NCBI GenBank assembly: GCA_945877255.1
Contig: CAMCRE010000002.1
Span: forward strand, 1-64,000
Direction: 5' to 3'
Source: an uncultured Erysipelotrichaceae bacterium
GTDB taxonomy: Bacteria > Bacillota_I > Bacilli_A > Erysipelotrichales > Erysipelotrichaceae
Length of the DNA stretch: 64,000 nucleotides
The position numbers were made by a program, and so were the translations under genes. Under the pieces are notes generated by a model. That model ran no database searches. It had not been told where the DNA came from and saw only the letters and a program-made list of their open reading frames with translations. Shown piece after piece: positions 1 through 7,748 of the stretch (positions are counted from its first letter, which is position 1; each line of letters begins with the position of its first letter).

Positions 1-36
1 TACTATTAAAGCTATACTAAATAATATTTTTCTCAT
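1..36 (-). CDS. 5' end of an exported or membrane protein gene (partial)
   Basis: On the minus strand an ATG at 36-34 opens a frame reading MRKILFSIALIV before the window ends. A GAGGG ribosome-binding sequence lies 7 bases upstream (44-48). An extended -10, TGCTATAAT (59-67, minus), precedes it. A short basic start followed by a hydrophobic run is what a signal peptide or lipoprotein leader looks like. Only 12 codons are visible, so no family can be named. It is divergent from mnmG, with both promoters in the 140 bases between them. Confidence 0.5.
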   Translation of the reverse strand, partial: MRKILFSIALIV

Positions 37-153
37 TTTTCTACCCTCAATTAGCTCAATTATAGCATAGTTATTATTTGATTAATATTTGTTTGCTTGT
101 TTAAATGTAATTTGCGATTTTTGTGTAAAGTAACAGTTTTTTATGACAATATA

Positions 154-162
154 TGATATAAT
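154..162 (+). promoter_or_regulatory. mnmG promoter, extended -10
   Basis: TGATATAAT at 154-162 is an extended -10 element (TG, one base, TATAAT) without a good -35 at the usual distance. It would start transcription at about 169, just ahead of the GAGGG ribosome-binding sequence of mnmG. Confidence 0.55.
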
Positions 163-187
163 CTAAATAATTGAAATGAGGGATTTT

Positions 188-2032
188 ATGTACGATATAA
201 TCGTTATTGGTGGTGGTCATGCTGGGATAGAAGCAGCTCTTGCATGTGCCAGAAGAGGAAAAAAAACTGCACTTTATACAATGTCAATAAATACAATAGG
301 TCAAATGCCTTGTAATCCAAGTGTTGGCGGTCCTGCTAAAGGTATTGTAGTTAGAGAAATTGATGCATTAGGAGGAGAAATGGGAAAAGCCGCCGATGAA
401 ACAGCACTTCAATTTAAAATGTTGAATTCGAATAAAGGTCCTGGTGTACAAAGTTTACGCGTGCAATCTGATAAAATTGCCTACGCTAAATATATGCAAA
501 ATATATGTTTGAATACTGAAAATTTAACTATTGTAGAACAACTTGTTGAAGAAGTACTTGTTGAAAACAACAAAATATACGGTATCTTAACTAAAAATAA
601 AGAAATTGTTAAATGTGAAATTGTAATTATGACTTCCGGAACATTCATGGATTCAAAAATTTTAATTGGACATACTTCAGAAAGTTTTGGACCAGATAAT
701 CAACCAACTACTGCTACATTATCCAACTCATTACGAAATGTTGGATTAAAAACGTTTAGATTAAAAACTGGGACACCACCTAGAATAGACATGAACACAA
801 TTGATTATTCAAAAGCAGAAATTGCACCAGGTAATGATGATTGTGGTGGTTTTTCATTTGAAACTAATACTATTTTACCATTAGAAAAACAAAAAGTATG
901 TTATCTTATCCATACCAATGAAAAAACACATTGTGTAATTAATAATAATTTAACAGAATCAGCAATGTATTCTGGAAAAATAGAAGGCGTTGGACCACGT
1001 TACTGCCCTTCTATTGAAGATAAATTAGTTAGATTTTCCGACAAAGAAAGACATCAAATTTTTTTAGAACCGGAATCTTTAGAATTAGATACTATTTATG
1101 TACAAGGATTCTCAACTTCGATGCCTAAACACATTCAAGAAGAAATGATTAAATCATTACCTGGATTAGAAAATGCGAAAATATTAAAATACGCTTATGC
1201 AATTGAGTACGATGCAATCGATCCGCTACAAATGAAAAAAAGTTTAGAATCTAAAATTGTGGAAAATTTATTTACTGCCGGACAAATTAATGGTACGAGC
1301 GGTTATGAAGAAGCGGCAGGTCAAGGATTAATTGCTGGAATAAACGCTTCATTAAAATTAGAAAATAAACCACCTTTAATACTAGGAAGAGAAGAAGCTT
1401 ATATCGGTGTAATGATTGATGACTTAGTAACTAAAGGAACAAAAGAACCATATCGTTTACTCACTTCGCGTGCTGAATATCGTTTATTATTGCGACACGA
1501 TAATGCCGATCAACGATTAACTGAATACGGCTATCAATTAGGATTAATTTCTGAAAAACGTTATCAAACATTTATAAAAAAATTAGAAGCAATTAATACG
1601 CTAAAACAAAAATTAATAGAAGTACGCTATTCACCAAAATCAAGTATTAATGCTTACCTACATTCACTTGGATATGAAACGCTAAAAGAAGGTATTTCAG
1701 CTATTGATTTAATTAAGCGACCACACACTTCATTAATTCATTTTCCTTTTGATTTTGAAATTGATCCATTAATTGCAAAACAAGTTGAAATTGAAATTAA
1801 ATATGAAGGTTATATTGAAAAGGCATTAAGAAATGTTAAGCAACATAAAAAATTAGAAAGTTATCAATTAAGTGAAGATTTAGATTATAACACTATTGAT
1901 AATTTAGCTCTCGAAGCGCGTCAAAAATTAAATCTAATCAAACCAACTACGATTGGTCAAGCAAGTAGAATTTCTGGAATTAATCCAAGTGATATTAATG
2001 TCTTACTAATTCACTTAAAAACTAAAAAATAA
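188..2032 (+). CDS. mnmG: tRNA uridine-5-carboxymethylaminomethyl modification enzyme MnmG (GidA)
   Basis: FAD-binding subunit of the MnmE-MnmG complex, which builds the cmnm5 group on wobble uridine of tRNAs reading split codon boxes. The N-terminus carries the dinucleotide-binding motif GGGHAG, followed by NPSVGGPAKG. Later come TGTPPRID, the conserved GTSGYEEAAGQGL and the tRNA-binding C-terminal part with LTSRAEYRLLLRHDNAD. At 614 residues it has the family length. An upstream in-frame ATG at 176 exists, but GAGGG (178-182) is placed correctly only for the ATG at 188, so that start is preferred. It is usually next to mnmE near the origin; mnmE may lie outside the window, and the neighbour downstream is a DUF1266 gene 11 bases on. 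It runs toward oriC. Confidence 0.96.
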   Translation: MYDIIVIGGGHAGIEAALACARRGKKTALYTMSINTIGQMPCNPSVGGPAKGIVVREIDALGGEMGKAADETALQFKMLNSNKGPGVQSLRVQSDKIAYAKYMQNICLNTENLTIVEQLVEEVLVENNKIYGILTKNKEIVKCEIVIMTSGTFMDSKILIGHTSESFGPDNQPTTATLSNSLRNVGLKTFRLKTGTPPRIDMNTIDYSKAEIAPGNDDCGGFSFETNTILPLEKQKVCYLIHTNEKTHCVINNNLTESAMYSGKIEGVGPRYCPSIEDKLVRFSDKERHQIFLEPESLELDTIYVQGFSTSMPKHIQEEMIKSLPGLENAKILKYAYAIEYDAIDPLQMKKSLESKIVENLFTAGQINGTSGYEEAAGQGLIAGINASLKLENKPPLILGREEAYIGVMIDDLVTKGTKEPYRLLTSRAEYRLLLRHDNADQRLTEYGYQLGLISEKRYQTFIKKLEAINTLKQKLIEVRYSPKSSINAYLHSLGYETLKEGISAIDLIKRPHTSLIHFPFDFEIDPLIAKQVEIEIKYEGYIEKALRNVKQHKKLESYQLSEDLDYNTIDNLALEARQKLNLIKPTTIGQASRISGINPSDINVLLIHLKTKK

Positions 2033-2043
2033 AGGAGAAAAAT

Positions 2044-3399
2044 ATGAAATCTGAATATGTTTTGTTATGTAGTCCGTATCGATATAACAATGTTTTATCT
2101 AATGAAGTAAACAAACAATTTATTGAAAAAGAATTAATAAATATCATGATGCCTGGTGTTAATATTGTTACTAGAAATATGATAAAAACAATGTTGGAAG
2201 AAAATTATGGTATAGTTGATTATTCAAGTTTAAAAAACGAAATTGATAATTTAGAAAAAGGAAATTATTATGCTATAAAACTAGAAAAACTTTCTGCATT
2301 TATTGATGCAATATCTACTCCTAGTGTAAAAGATTTTTATACTGCATTAAATGAATTAACTAATTCTTCAACTATTAAAGGTTTTGATGATTGTCGTATT
2401 ATAGATGTATTAACTAAATCTTATGCAGCACGTTTAATTACTAAACCACAGTTTGATGAAATCTTTACAAAACAAACAGAGCGTATAAAAAATAACTATC
2501 AAACTTGGGAACAATATTTAGCTTCATGTGTACTTGGAAAATTATTGCAATTCGTTGATGCATCCAACACTATTACTAGCGATTATGAATATGTAACAGA
2601 TATTTATTCTTTCTGTATTGCACCTACTAATGTGTTTTCATATGGAACTTTTTGGTTAAATCATGATTTAACTAATTTAACAGTTTTATTAGAAAAAATA
2701 TTACCTGCAGAAACAAAAAACATAAAGTCATTGCAAAATCTTGTAAATTACAATGATAAAATTCCTAGTCTTAATGCACCTTCGAATGAATTAATCGCTT
2801 ATTTTGATGAAACATATACTGACACAAATTTAATTGACTATGATCGCTTTAATTATTTAAATAAATTAGCAGAATATGTTTTATGGGAACCACTTGTAGC
2901 TAATAATCTTGAATGGATGATAACAGAAAAAAATTTAAAAGAACAAGATGCACTTCTTTTACCTTCAGAATTTGCAAGTTATTATTCAGCTTCAGAGTTT
3001 TGGTCTAACTACAACAAATATACTGAATTACACGAAGAACATATTTTTGCGATGTTTAAAGGCGTTTTCAATATTAATGTTATTTTTACTGAAAAAGCTG
3101 TTTATACATTTAAGAAAAAATTATTTGGAAAACCAGAACTTATTAAAATTAATTGGGATCAAGTTAATTTTAATACAGCTCTTGATTTAGAATTAGGTAC
3201 CTGTGAAATTCGTTTTGATAAACAATTAATTTTTGATGTATATCCTGCTATAAATGATATTAATCTTAATGATAATGTACTTAATTCACTAAATTCTCAA
3301 GAAAGAAAAGCTATTGAAATCGAATGGCAACAAAAAATGAATGATTTTTTAAAAAATATTTCTAAACGAATTTCAGAATTCAAACAAAACAATATTTAA
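2044..3399 (+). CDS. DUF1266 domain protein, function unknown
   Basis: A 451-residue soluble protein with a good AAAGGAG ribosome-binding sequence, 11 bases after mnmG and probably in its transcript. Around residues 113-170 the pattern FDDCRIIDVLTKSY, a helical stretch, then TWEQYL matches DUF1266 (usually a W/F-D-x-x-R start and an SW-x-x-Y motif). No signal peptide or membrane segment is visible. DUF1266 proteins have no established biochemical role that I know of, and the region beyond residue 180 is not recognised. A short hairpin with a T-run (3403-3435) follows and probably ends the transcript. Confidence 0.7.
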   Translation: MKSEYVLLCSPYRYNNVLSNEVNKQFIEKELINIMMPGVNIVTRNMIKTMLEENYGIVDYSSLKNEIDNLEKGNYYAIKLEKLSAFIDAISTPSVKDFYTALNELTNSSTIKGFDDCRIIDVLTKSYAARLITKPQFDEIFTKQTERIKNNYQTWEQYLASCVLGKLLQFVDASNTITSDYEYVTDIYSFCIAPTNVFSYGTFWLNHDLTNLTVLLEKILPAETKNIKSLQNLVNYNDKIPSLNAPSNELIAYFDETYTDTNLIDYDRFNYLNKLAEYVLWEPLVANNLEWMITEKNLKEQDALLLPSEFASYYSASEFWSNYNKYTELHEEHIFAMFKGVFNINVIFTEKAVYTFKKKLFGKPELIKINWDQVNFNTALDLELGTCEIRFDKQLIFDVYPAINDINLNDNVLNSLNSQERKAIEIEWQQKMNDFLKNISKRISEFKQNNI

Positions 3400-3402
3400 T
3401 CT

Positions 3403-3435
3403 AAAAATAGCGATATAAAAATATCGTTATTTTTT
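3403..3435 (+). terminator. Rho-independent terminator after mnmG-DUF1266
   Basis: AAAAATAGCGATAT and ATATCGTTATTTTT form a 14-pair stem with one G-T pair and a 4-base loop, running into TTTTTTA. It separates the mnmG transcript from the XRE regulator. Confidence 0.75.
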
Positions 3436-3478
3436 ATAAATTAATGTTATAAATTTATTTTATTAATATTTTAATTTA

Positions 3479-3487
3479 TGGTATTAT
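3479..3487 (+). promoter_or_regulatory. promoter of the XRE/S24 regulator
   Basis: TGGTATTAT at 3479-3487 is an extended -10. A GAGG ribosome-binding sequence (3494-3497) follows, and the ATG is at 3505, so the leader is very short. Confidence 0.55.
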
Positions 3488-3504
3488 ATTAATGAGGTAG
3501 AGTT

Positions 3505-4065
3505 ATGAGTGAATTTGATTTAAAAAAAAGAAGAAAAGAATTATATCTTACTTTAGAACAAGTAGGAGATTATATTGGAGTAGGTAAATCAACCGTTAGA
3601 AAATGGGAAACTGGAATGATTGAAAATATGAAAACAGATAAAATTTTACTTTTATCTGAAATTTTAAAAGTACACCCACTAACAATATTAGGAATTGATG
3701 AAAATATTTATTCTAATTATTTTAAATTATATTATAATGATACTCATTTTTATGTTCCTAAAAAATTTGAACCAATTAAAAATTTCTTATTTATTGAAAA
3801 ATGTTGCGAAACAAGTTTTAATATTCCAAAAAATTCCTATTTAGTTATTGAAAAGAAAAGCGAAATAACCGAAAATGCACTCATTGCTTTAAAATATGAA
3901 AAATCTGAGGAAATAGTTGTTAGAAAATTCAACAAAATGAATGAAAATTTAATAATTATTTCTAGTGATGATAAAGATGAAATTATTGATTTATTTATGG
4001 GTGAATCTATTACAATTTTAGGGGAAATAATTTATTACATTATTGACGAAAATACATTAAAATAA
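3505..4065 (+). CDS. XRE-family regulator with LexA/S24-like C-terminal domain
   Basis: 186 residues. Residues 5-65 form a helix-turn-helix (LTLEQVGDYIGVGKSTVRKWE), the XRE/Cro type. Residues 95-175 resemble the S24 fold of LexA and phage CI repressors: TSFNIPKNSYLVIEK, then EEIVVRKF. In self-cleaving members a Ser and a Lys form the catalytic pair. Ser104 fits the first, but the lysine position appears to be Arg140 (VVRKF instead of the usual VxVKR pattern), so autocleavage is doubtful. It stands alone between a terminator and the convergent hit gene, with no prophage around it. Its target is unknown; an SOS-like or stress-responsive repressor is possible. Confidence 0.8.
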   Translation: MSEFDLKKRRKELYLTLEQVGDYIGVGKSTVRKWETGMIENMKTDKILLLSEILKVHPLTILGIDENIYSNYFKLYYNDTHFYVPKKFEPIKNFLFIEKCCETSFNIPKNSYLVIEKKSEITENALIALKYEKSEEIVVRKFNKMNENLIIISSDDKDEIIDLFMGESITILGEIIYYIIDENTLK

Positions 4066-4067
4066 AA

Positions 4068-4094
4068 AGAACATATCAAAAAATGATGTGTTCT
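4068..4094 (-). terminator. terminator of the hit gene
   Basis: AGAACACATCA and TGATATGTTCT (read on the minus strand) form an 11-pair stem followed by TTTTTATTTT on that strand. On the plus strand the hairpin lacks a T-run, so it serves mainly the leftward hit gene. Confidence 0.65.
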
Positions 4095-4112
4095 AAATAA
4101 AATTTCTATTAT

Positions 4113-4511
4113 TTATAAATTAAATTTCAATTCATTACATAATTGTACTAAATCTAATTGTAATTCTTGGCGTGCATTAAATAATTTATAACCATCTTTA
4201 TAACGTGGTAAAATGTGAAAATGCGTGTAAAATACACTTTGATCTGCTGCTTCATTAATATTAGTAATAATATTGCAACCGTCTGCATTTAATTTTTCAC
4301 ATAATATTTTCGCAATTTTTTTTATTTTAGGAAAGATAATACTTATATCACTATCTTCCATTTCTAAAAAATTTTTTGATTGTTGTTTTGGTAATACTAA
4401 ACTATGCCCTTTCGTTAGTGGAAAAGCATCTAATATTACCATAATATCTTCATCTTCATATAAAATGTTACTTTTAATTTCTTTATTAATTATTTTATTA
4501 AAAATCGTCAT
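4113..4511 (-). CDS. HIT-family nucleotide hydrolase-like protein (variant triad)
   Basis: 132 residues, the normal length for Hint-type histidine-triad proteins, which hydrolyse purine nucleoside phosphoramidates. Recognised by FPLTKGHSLVLPKQ in the middle and QSVFYTHFHILPRY at the end. The triad is normally HxHxHxx. Here Tyr95 replaces the first His, while His97 and His99 remain. His99 is the third triad position, and His97 the middle one that normally supports the nucleophilic His of the family. Activity may therefore be altered. AAAGGAG stands 7-8 bases before the ATG. Monocistronic, convergent with the XRE regulator and divergent from tRNA-Ala. Confidence 0.88.
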   Translation of the reverse strand: MTIFNKIINKEIKSNILYEDEDIMVILDAFPLTKGHSLVLPKQQSKNFLEMEDSDISIIFPKIKKIAKILCEKLNADGCNIITNINEAADQSVFYTHFHILPRYKDGYKLFNARQELQLDLVQLCNELKFNL

Positions 4512-4535
4512 ATTTTTTCTCCTTTATCATTTTAT

Positions 4536-4564
4536 TTGATTTTTATCTGTTTTTTGTGTATTAT
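4536..4564 (+). promoter_or_regulatory. tRNA-Ala promoter
   Basis: TTGATT (4536-4541), a 17-base spacer and TATTAT (4559-4564). Transcription would start at about 4571, six bases before the mature tRNA. Confidence 0.7.
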
Positions 4565-4576
4565 ATACTTGTTGAT

Positions 4577-4652
4577 GGGGTTTTAGCTCAGCTGGGAGAG
4601 CGCCTGCCTTGCACGCAGGAGGTCAGCGGTTCGATCCCGCTAAGCTCCACCA
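4577..4652 (+). tRNA. tRNA-Ala (anticodon TGC)
   Basis: A 76-base cloverleaf including an encoded CCA (4650-4652). The acceptor stem GGGGTTT pairs with AAGCTCC and includes the G3-U70 pair that marks alanine tRNAs. The D-arm sequence is TAGCTCAGCTGGGAGAG. The anticodon arm CCTGC-CTTGCAC-GCAGG has TGC at 4610-4612. The T-arm contains GGTTCGATCC. It is a single gene, not part of an rRNA operon in this window, and is followed by its own terminator. Confidence 0.98.
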
Positions 4653-4668
4653 TTTGTAGGAATCGAAC

Positions 4669-4706
4669 AGCAACTTTACATTTAAAAGTGTAAGGTTGCT
4701 TTTTTT
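4669..4706 (+). terminator. terminator of tRNA-Ala
   Basis: AGCAACTTTACA and TGTAAGGTTGCT pair over 12 bases (one G-T) around an 8-base loop, followed directly by TTTTTT. Confidence 0.85.
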
Positions 4707-4747
4707 GCATTATCAAAGGAAAATCTTTGATAAATAGATAGCATAAA

Positions 4748-4780
4748 TTGATTCTTTATAAAAAGTACTGTAATACAGTA
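4748..4780 (+). promoter_or_regulatory. candidate promoter with a 15-base palindrome over the -10
   Basis: TTGATT (4748-4753) is 17 bases from TAATAC (4771-4776). The palindrome TACTGTA-A-TACAGTA (4766-4780) covers the -10, a position typical of a repressor operator. It would drive a short transcript through the small open frame at 4906 to the terminator at 4998-5029. Inference from pattern only; the cognate regulator is unknown. Confidence 0.4.
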
Positions 4781-4905
4781 ATATTATACATTAATTTAAT
4801 GAAATCTCATAGCATAGTTTATTATGTACCACTAAAAACGTTATATAACTATTAATATTCTGTGTTAAATGCAGATAAAAAAGCATTAAAAAGGACATTG
4901 TGACA

Positions 4906-4962
4906 ATGCTTTACGTTGTTGCGGTCATTTTAGGTTTTTTAGTTTTACTATTTAAAGCCTAA
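4906..4962 (+). CDS. candidate type I toxin peptide, 18 residues
   Basis: The frame encodes MLYVVAVILGFLVLLFKA, almost wholly hydrophobic with one C-terminal Lys. AAGGA (4891-4895) lies 10 bases upstream; an in-frame GTG at 4900 could add two residues. The size and character resemble small membrane toxins such as the Ibs peptides. A repeat and a bidirectional terminator follow, and a leftward RNA overlaps the 3' end of the presumed message. It does not resemble the Fst peptide family in sequence. With so short a frame chance cannot be excluded; the surrounding architecture is the main support. Confidence 0.35.
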   Translation: MLYVVAVILGFLVLLFKA

Positions 4963-4996
4963 AGATTTTATATCAACCTCCTAATGAAAAATAACG

Positions 4997-5045
4997 CAAA
5001 AAAGAGTGGACGGCAATCCACTCTTTTTCTTTTTATTTCAACCTC
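4997..5045 (-). ncRNA. candidate antisense RNA (antitoxin), about 50 bases
   Basis: A promoter on the minus strand (TTGATT, 17 bases, TACAAT; 5080-5052) would start transcription near 5045 and run into the bidirectional terminator ending at about 4997. The product would be about 50 bases, with a GAGGUUGA 5' end and the terminator hairpin. It overlaps the 3' end of the transcript carrying the hydrophobic peptide. The boundaries are predictions from promoter spacing and the hairpin. Confidence 0.4.
4998..5029. terminator. bidirectional terminator
   Basis: AAAAAGAGTGGA and TCCACTCTTTTT form a perfect 12-pair stem around CGGCAA, with A-runs and T-runs on both sides, so it can stop transcription from either direction. 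Confidence 0.85.
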
Positions 5046-5051
5046 AATTAT

Positions 5052-5080
5052 ATTGTATGGTATTATTGCAGAAAAATCAA
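5052..5080 (-). promoter_or_regulatory. leftward promoter of the candidate antisense RNA
   Basis: On the minus strand TTGATT (5080-5075), 17 bases, TACAAT (5057-5052). It is as good as the SRP RNA and tRNA-Ala promoters but has no gene behind it, only the hairpin 50 bases downstream. Confidence 0.6.
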
Positions 5081-5166
5081 GTAAGATGTTCTGCTGTTAT
5101 TTGATATAATTTACGAATACTCATTTATAATTTAACTGTCCAGTTTAATGGTACCTGTTCTACCAG

Positions 5167-6276
5167 TTAGTATGTTTTTATAGGAACGATTAATTGAATT
5201 AAATTTTCGTTTTTACCTAATATTAAAAATGCTCCCATATCATTAGTAAATTTAAATGTAACTTCTTCTTCCGCTTGTAATGCTTTTAACGCATCTTCAA
5301 CATATTTACCATTAAAAGTAATAATTAAATCATCACCTTTAAATACAGCATCTAATTTTTCTTCTGTTGAACCTATTTCTAATGATTTAGATGATAATTC
5401 AATAATGTTTTCATTTAAATCTAATTTAATAATTGAAATACCATCTGTTTTTAATAAACTAGCTCTACCAATAGCATTTTTTATTTCATTAGTATTAATT
5501 GTTAGTTCATGATTAAATTGTGTTGGAATTAAACGATGAAAATTAGGATATACACCATCAATTAATCTTGATTGAATTAAAAAATCATCAAATTTGAATT
5601 GAATTTTTTTATCAGAAACGAATACTTCAACTTTTTCATTTTCTTCAAGAATAGCACTAACTTCTTTTAATGTTTTAGTCGGAATAGTTAAAGAAAAGTT
5701 AAATGCATTAACGTTTAATACTTTTTTAGATAAACGATAACTATCTGTTGCAACACATGATAATTCATTATTATTACATGATAAATGTACACCTGTTAAT
5801 ACTGGTCTTGCTTCATTATCACTTGTAGCATAAACAGTTTGTGCAGTAATATCTTTAATATCATTAGCTGATAATGTAAATTTATTTTCTGGTGTAGTGA
5901 AATCAATTGTAGGATATTCAAATTCTCTTATACCGTTAAGTCTAAAATTTGATTTAGGGGAAATAATGTTACATACTGTATCATTATTTAATATTAATTG
6001 AATTTCTTTTCCTTCAGTTTTTCTAATAAATTCTAATATATATTTAGCTTCTAATACAATACATCCTGTTTTTTCAATTTCTAATTGATTTTTTTCATCT
6101 TTATTAATGACTGTTTTAATAGAAATATCACTATCACTAGCTGTTAATGTAATTTTATCAACATCTACATCTATTTTAATACCAGAAAAAGCAGGTAATG
6201 GTGAAAAATGAGAAATAGCTTTACCTGTAATTGTTAGGTATCGTAAGAAAATATTTTTATTTATTTTAAAATTCAT
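5167..6276 (-). CDS. dnaN: DNA polymerase III beta subunit (sliding clamp)
   Basis: 369 residues, three repeated clamp folds, forming the dimeric ring that holds polymerase on DNA. Recognisable parts are ASDSDISIK in domain 1, YATSDNEARPVLTGVHL in domain 2, VATDSYRLSKK, and the C-terminal IVPIKTY, which corresponds to the usual LxLPxRT(Y) end at the protein-binding pocket. AAAGGA lies about 8 bases upstream of the ATG. It follows dnaA on the same strand after 109 bases, the usual dnaA-dnaN operon. Both genes are inverted relative to recF-gyrB. Confidence 0.97.
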   Translation of the reverse strand: MNFKINKNIFLRYLTITGKAISHFSPLPAFSGIKIDVDVDKITLTASDSDISIKTVINKDEKNQLEIEKTGCIVLEAKYILEFIRKTEGKEIQLILNNDTVCNIISPKSNFRLNGIREFEYPTIDFTTPENKFTLSANDIKDITAQTVYATSDNEARPVLTGVHLSCNNNELSCVATDSYRLSKKVLNVNAFNFSLTIPTKTLKEVSAILEENEKVEVFVSDKKIQFKFDDFLIQSRLIDGVYPNFHRLIPTQFNHELTINTNEIKNAIGRASLLKTDGISIIKLDLNENIIELSSKSLEIGSTEEKLDAVFKGDDLIITFNGKYVEDALKALQAEEEVTFKFTNDMGAFLILGKNENLIQLIVPIKTY

Positions 6277-6385
6277 ATTTTTTTCCTTTCTATAAAATAT
6301 ATAAGTAATAATAAGTATTGTGGAAAAGTGGAAAAATAGTTTAAAGTTATGTTTTTTAGCTGTTTTACATTAATTAATTTCCACA
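6277..6385 (-). promoter_or_regulatory. dnaA-dnaN spacer with a DnaA-box-like site
   Basis: The spacer contains TGTGGAAAA (6319-6327), the reverse of TTTTCCACA, one mismatch from the DnaA box TTATCCACA. In Bacillus subtilis oriC is bipartite, with a second box cluster and unwinding element between dnaA and dnaN. Only one convincing box is visible here, so a second origin half is uncertain. Confidence 0.35.
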
Positions 6386-7729
6386 TTATTGAACATTATT
6401 TAATTCAGTTTTAAACTGTTCGATAAGATTTTTAAATTTAATATCTTTAATAATATCTTGTTCAATTCTTTTAATAGAATTAACGATTGTTGTGTGATCT
6501 TTTTTATTGTATATATCGGCAATGTTTTCATAGCTTAAATTTAAAAGTACGCGTGTTAAATAAATAGCAATATGTCTTGGATATAAAATATTTTTTGTTC
6601 TTGTTTTTGATTCAAGTTGTTTAATAGTAATGTGGTATTTACTCGCAATAAATTTTTTAATTGCTTCTGGTGATAATGTTTCAATCGTAATAGTTTCTTC
6701 CTCTTGATTTAATGCGGATAATACAATATCTAATGAGATACTATTCGTTTTTTCAGGGTTATAAATAGCATAAAGTAATATTGTGTTAATTGCTCCTTCT
6801 AAACCACGAATATCATTATTAAAATTGTTGGCAATGTAGTCAATAGCTTCTTCATTAAATATCGGATTATTTTTATTATTAGATATTTTTTTAATTACAA
6901 TTTTTTTAGCAGTTTCTACTTCTGGTGATTTGACGATTAATGTGATACCTGATTTAAATCTTGAAGTTAAACGTCCATGTAAAATATTTTTTAATTTATC
7001 TTGTGTTGTATCACTAGTAATAATAATTTGTTTGCGATTTGCTATTAATTCATTAAAAATTTCAAAGAAAATATTTTGTGCTAATTCATGAGTTGATTTA
7101 AATGTTTGTATATCATCTATTAATAATAAATCTAAGTCAAAGAAAAATTGTTTTAATTCAGCAATTGTTTTATTGTTGTTTGCGTCTGAAACACGATTTG
7201 AAAAACTAGTTGCACTTAAATAAAGTACTTTGCTGTTTGGATGATTTCTTAATAATTCATTACCAACAGAGCTTAATAAATGTGTTTTACCTACACCAGG
7301 ATCACCATATAAAAATATTGGTGTATGTTCTCCTAAATTATTTGACGCGTGTAAAAGAATATTATACGGCATTTCGTTATTTTTTCCAATTACGAATTGA
7401 TCAAATGTTAAGTTTTTATTTAATTCACTTTTGATTGTGGGGATATAGGCATTTTCTATTTTAATATTTTTAATACTTTCCATTATAACTGTAATATTTT
7501 CTTGTAAAATTTCATAAAAAGCATTTTCTAAATGTACTTTAATATTAGGATCATTGTTATAAATTGCAAGACATAATGAATTGTATGATGTTATATATGC
7601 AATATTGTCTTCTAATTTTGTTAAAGTAGTAAATTTATTAAAATTTTTGAATATACCAGAACTGTTTGTTGCAATAATTGTTTGTTCTAATACTTTAGTC
7701 CATAATTCATTTAATTTCTTATCTAACAT
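6386..7729 (-). CDS. dnaA: chromosomal replication initiator DnaA
   Basis: 447 residues. Binds DnaA boxes at oriC and unwinds DNA as an ATP-bound filament. Domain III has Walker A GDPGVGKTH (142-150) and Walker B LLLIDDIQ; domain IV has PRHIAIYLTR and KDHTTI, the signature that contacts the box. The signature is more divergent than usual, with NKKDHTTI where most have GGRDHTTV. An in-frame ATG six bases upstream (7735) abuts the ribosome-binding sequence. AAGGAG is spaced 6 bases from the ATG at 7729, so MLDKK is the likely start. It points away from the yaaA-recF-gyrB genes, with oriC at its 5' side. Confidence 0.97.
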   Translation of the reverse strand: MLDKKLNELWTKVLEQTIIATNSSGIFKNFNKFTTLTKLEDNIAYITSYNSLCLAIYNNDPNIKVHLENAFYEILQENITVIMESIKNIKIENAYIPTIKSELNKNLTFDQFVIGKNNEMPYNILLHASNNLGEHTPIFLYGDPGVGKTHLLSSVGNELLRNHPNSKVLYLSATSFSNRVSDANNNKTIAELKQFFFDLDLLLIDDIQTFKSTHELAQNIFFEIFNELIANRKQIIITSDTTQDKLKNILHGRLTSRFKSGITLIVKSPEVETAKKIVIKKISNNKNNPIFNEEAIDYIANNFNNDIRGLEGAINTILLYAIYNPEKTNSISLDIVLSALNQEEETITIETLSPEAIKKFIASKYHITIKQLESKTRTKNILYPRHIAIYLTRVLLNLSYENIADIYNKKDHTTIVNSIKRIEQDIIKDIKFKNLIEQFKTELNNVQ

Positions 7730-7748
7730 AAACATCTCCTTATGTTAT

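Larger units (their letters stand above)
4973..5045. repeat. direct repeat TCAACCTC flanking the terminator
   Basis: Identical 8-mers at 4973-4980 and 5038-5045 flank the hairpin at 4998-5029. The second copy is at the predicted 5' end of the leftward RNA, so that RNA would begin GAGGUUGA and could pair with the first copy in the rightward RNA. Enterococcal par (Fst) loci have comparable direct repeats. Confidence 0.5.
4653..5166. other. 514-base gene-poor stretch between tRNA-Ala and dnaN
   Basis: Besides the tRNA terminator this stretch holds a palindrome-covered promoter, an 18-codon hydrophobic open frame, a bidirectional terminator, a pair of direct repeats TCAACCTC (4973-4980 and 5038-5045) and a strong leftward promoter (5052-5080). 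Together they look like a small type I toxin-antitoxin locus. No ordinary protein gene is visible, and no clear terminator for dnaN was found between 5046 and 5166. Confidence 0.6.

Noticed and set aside
4984-5109. 42-codon frame starting ATGAAAAATAAC that runs through the terminator and leftward promoter
   Set aside because: The bases before the ATG are CCTCCT, the reverse of a ribosome-binding sequence, and the frame crosses a strong terminator. It is probably chance.
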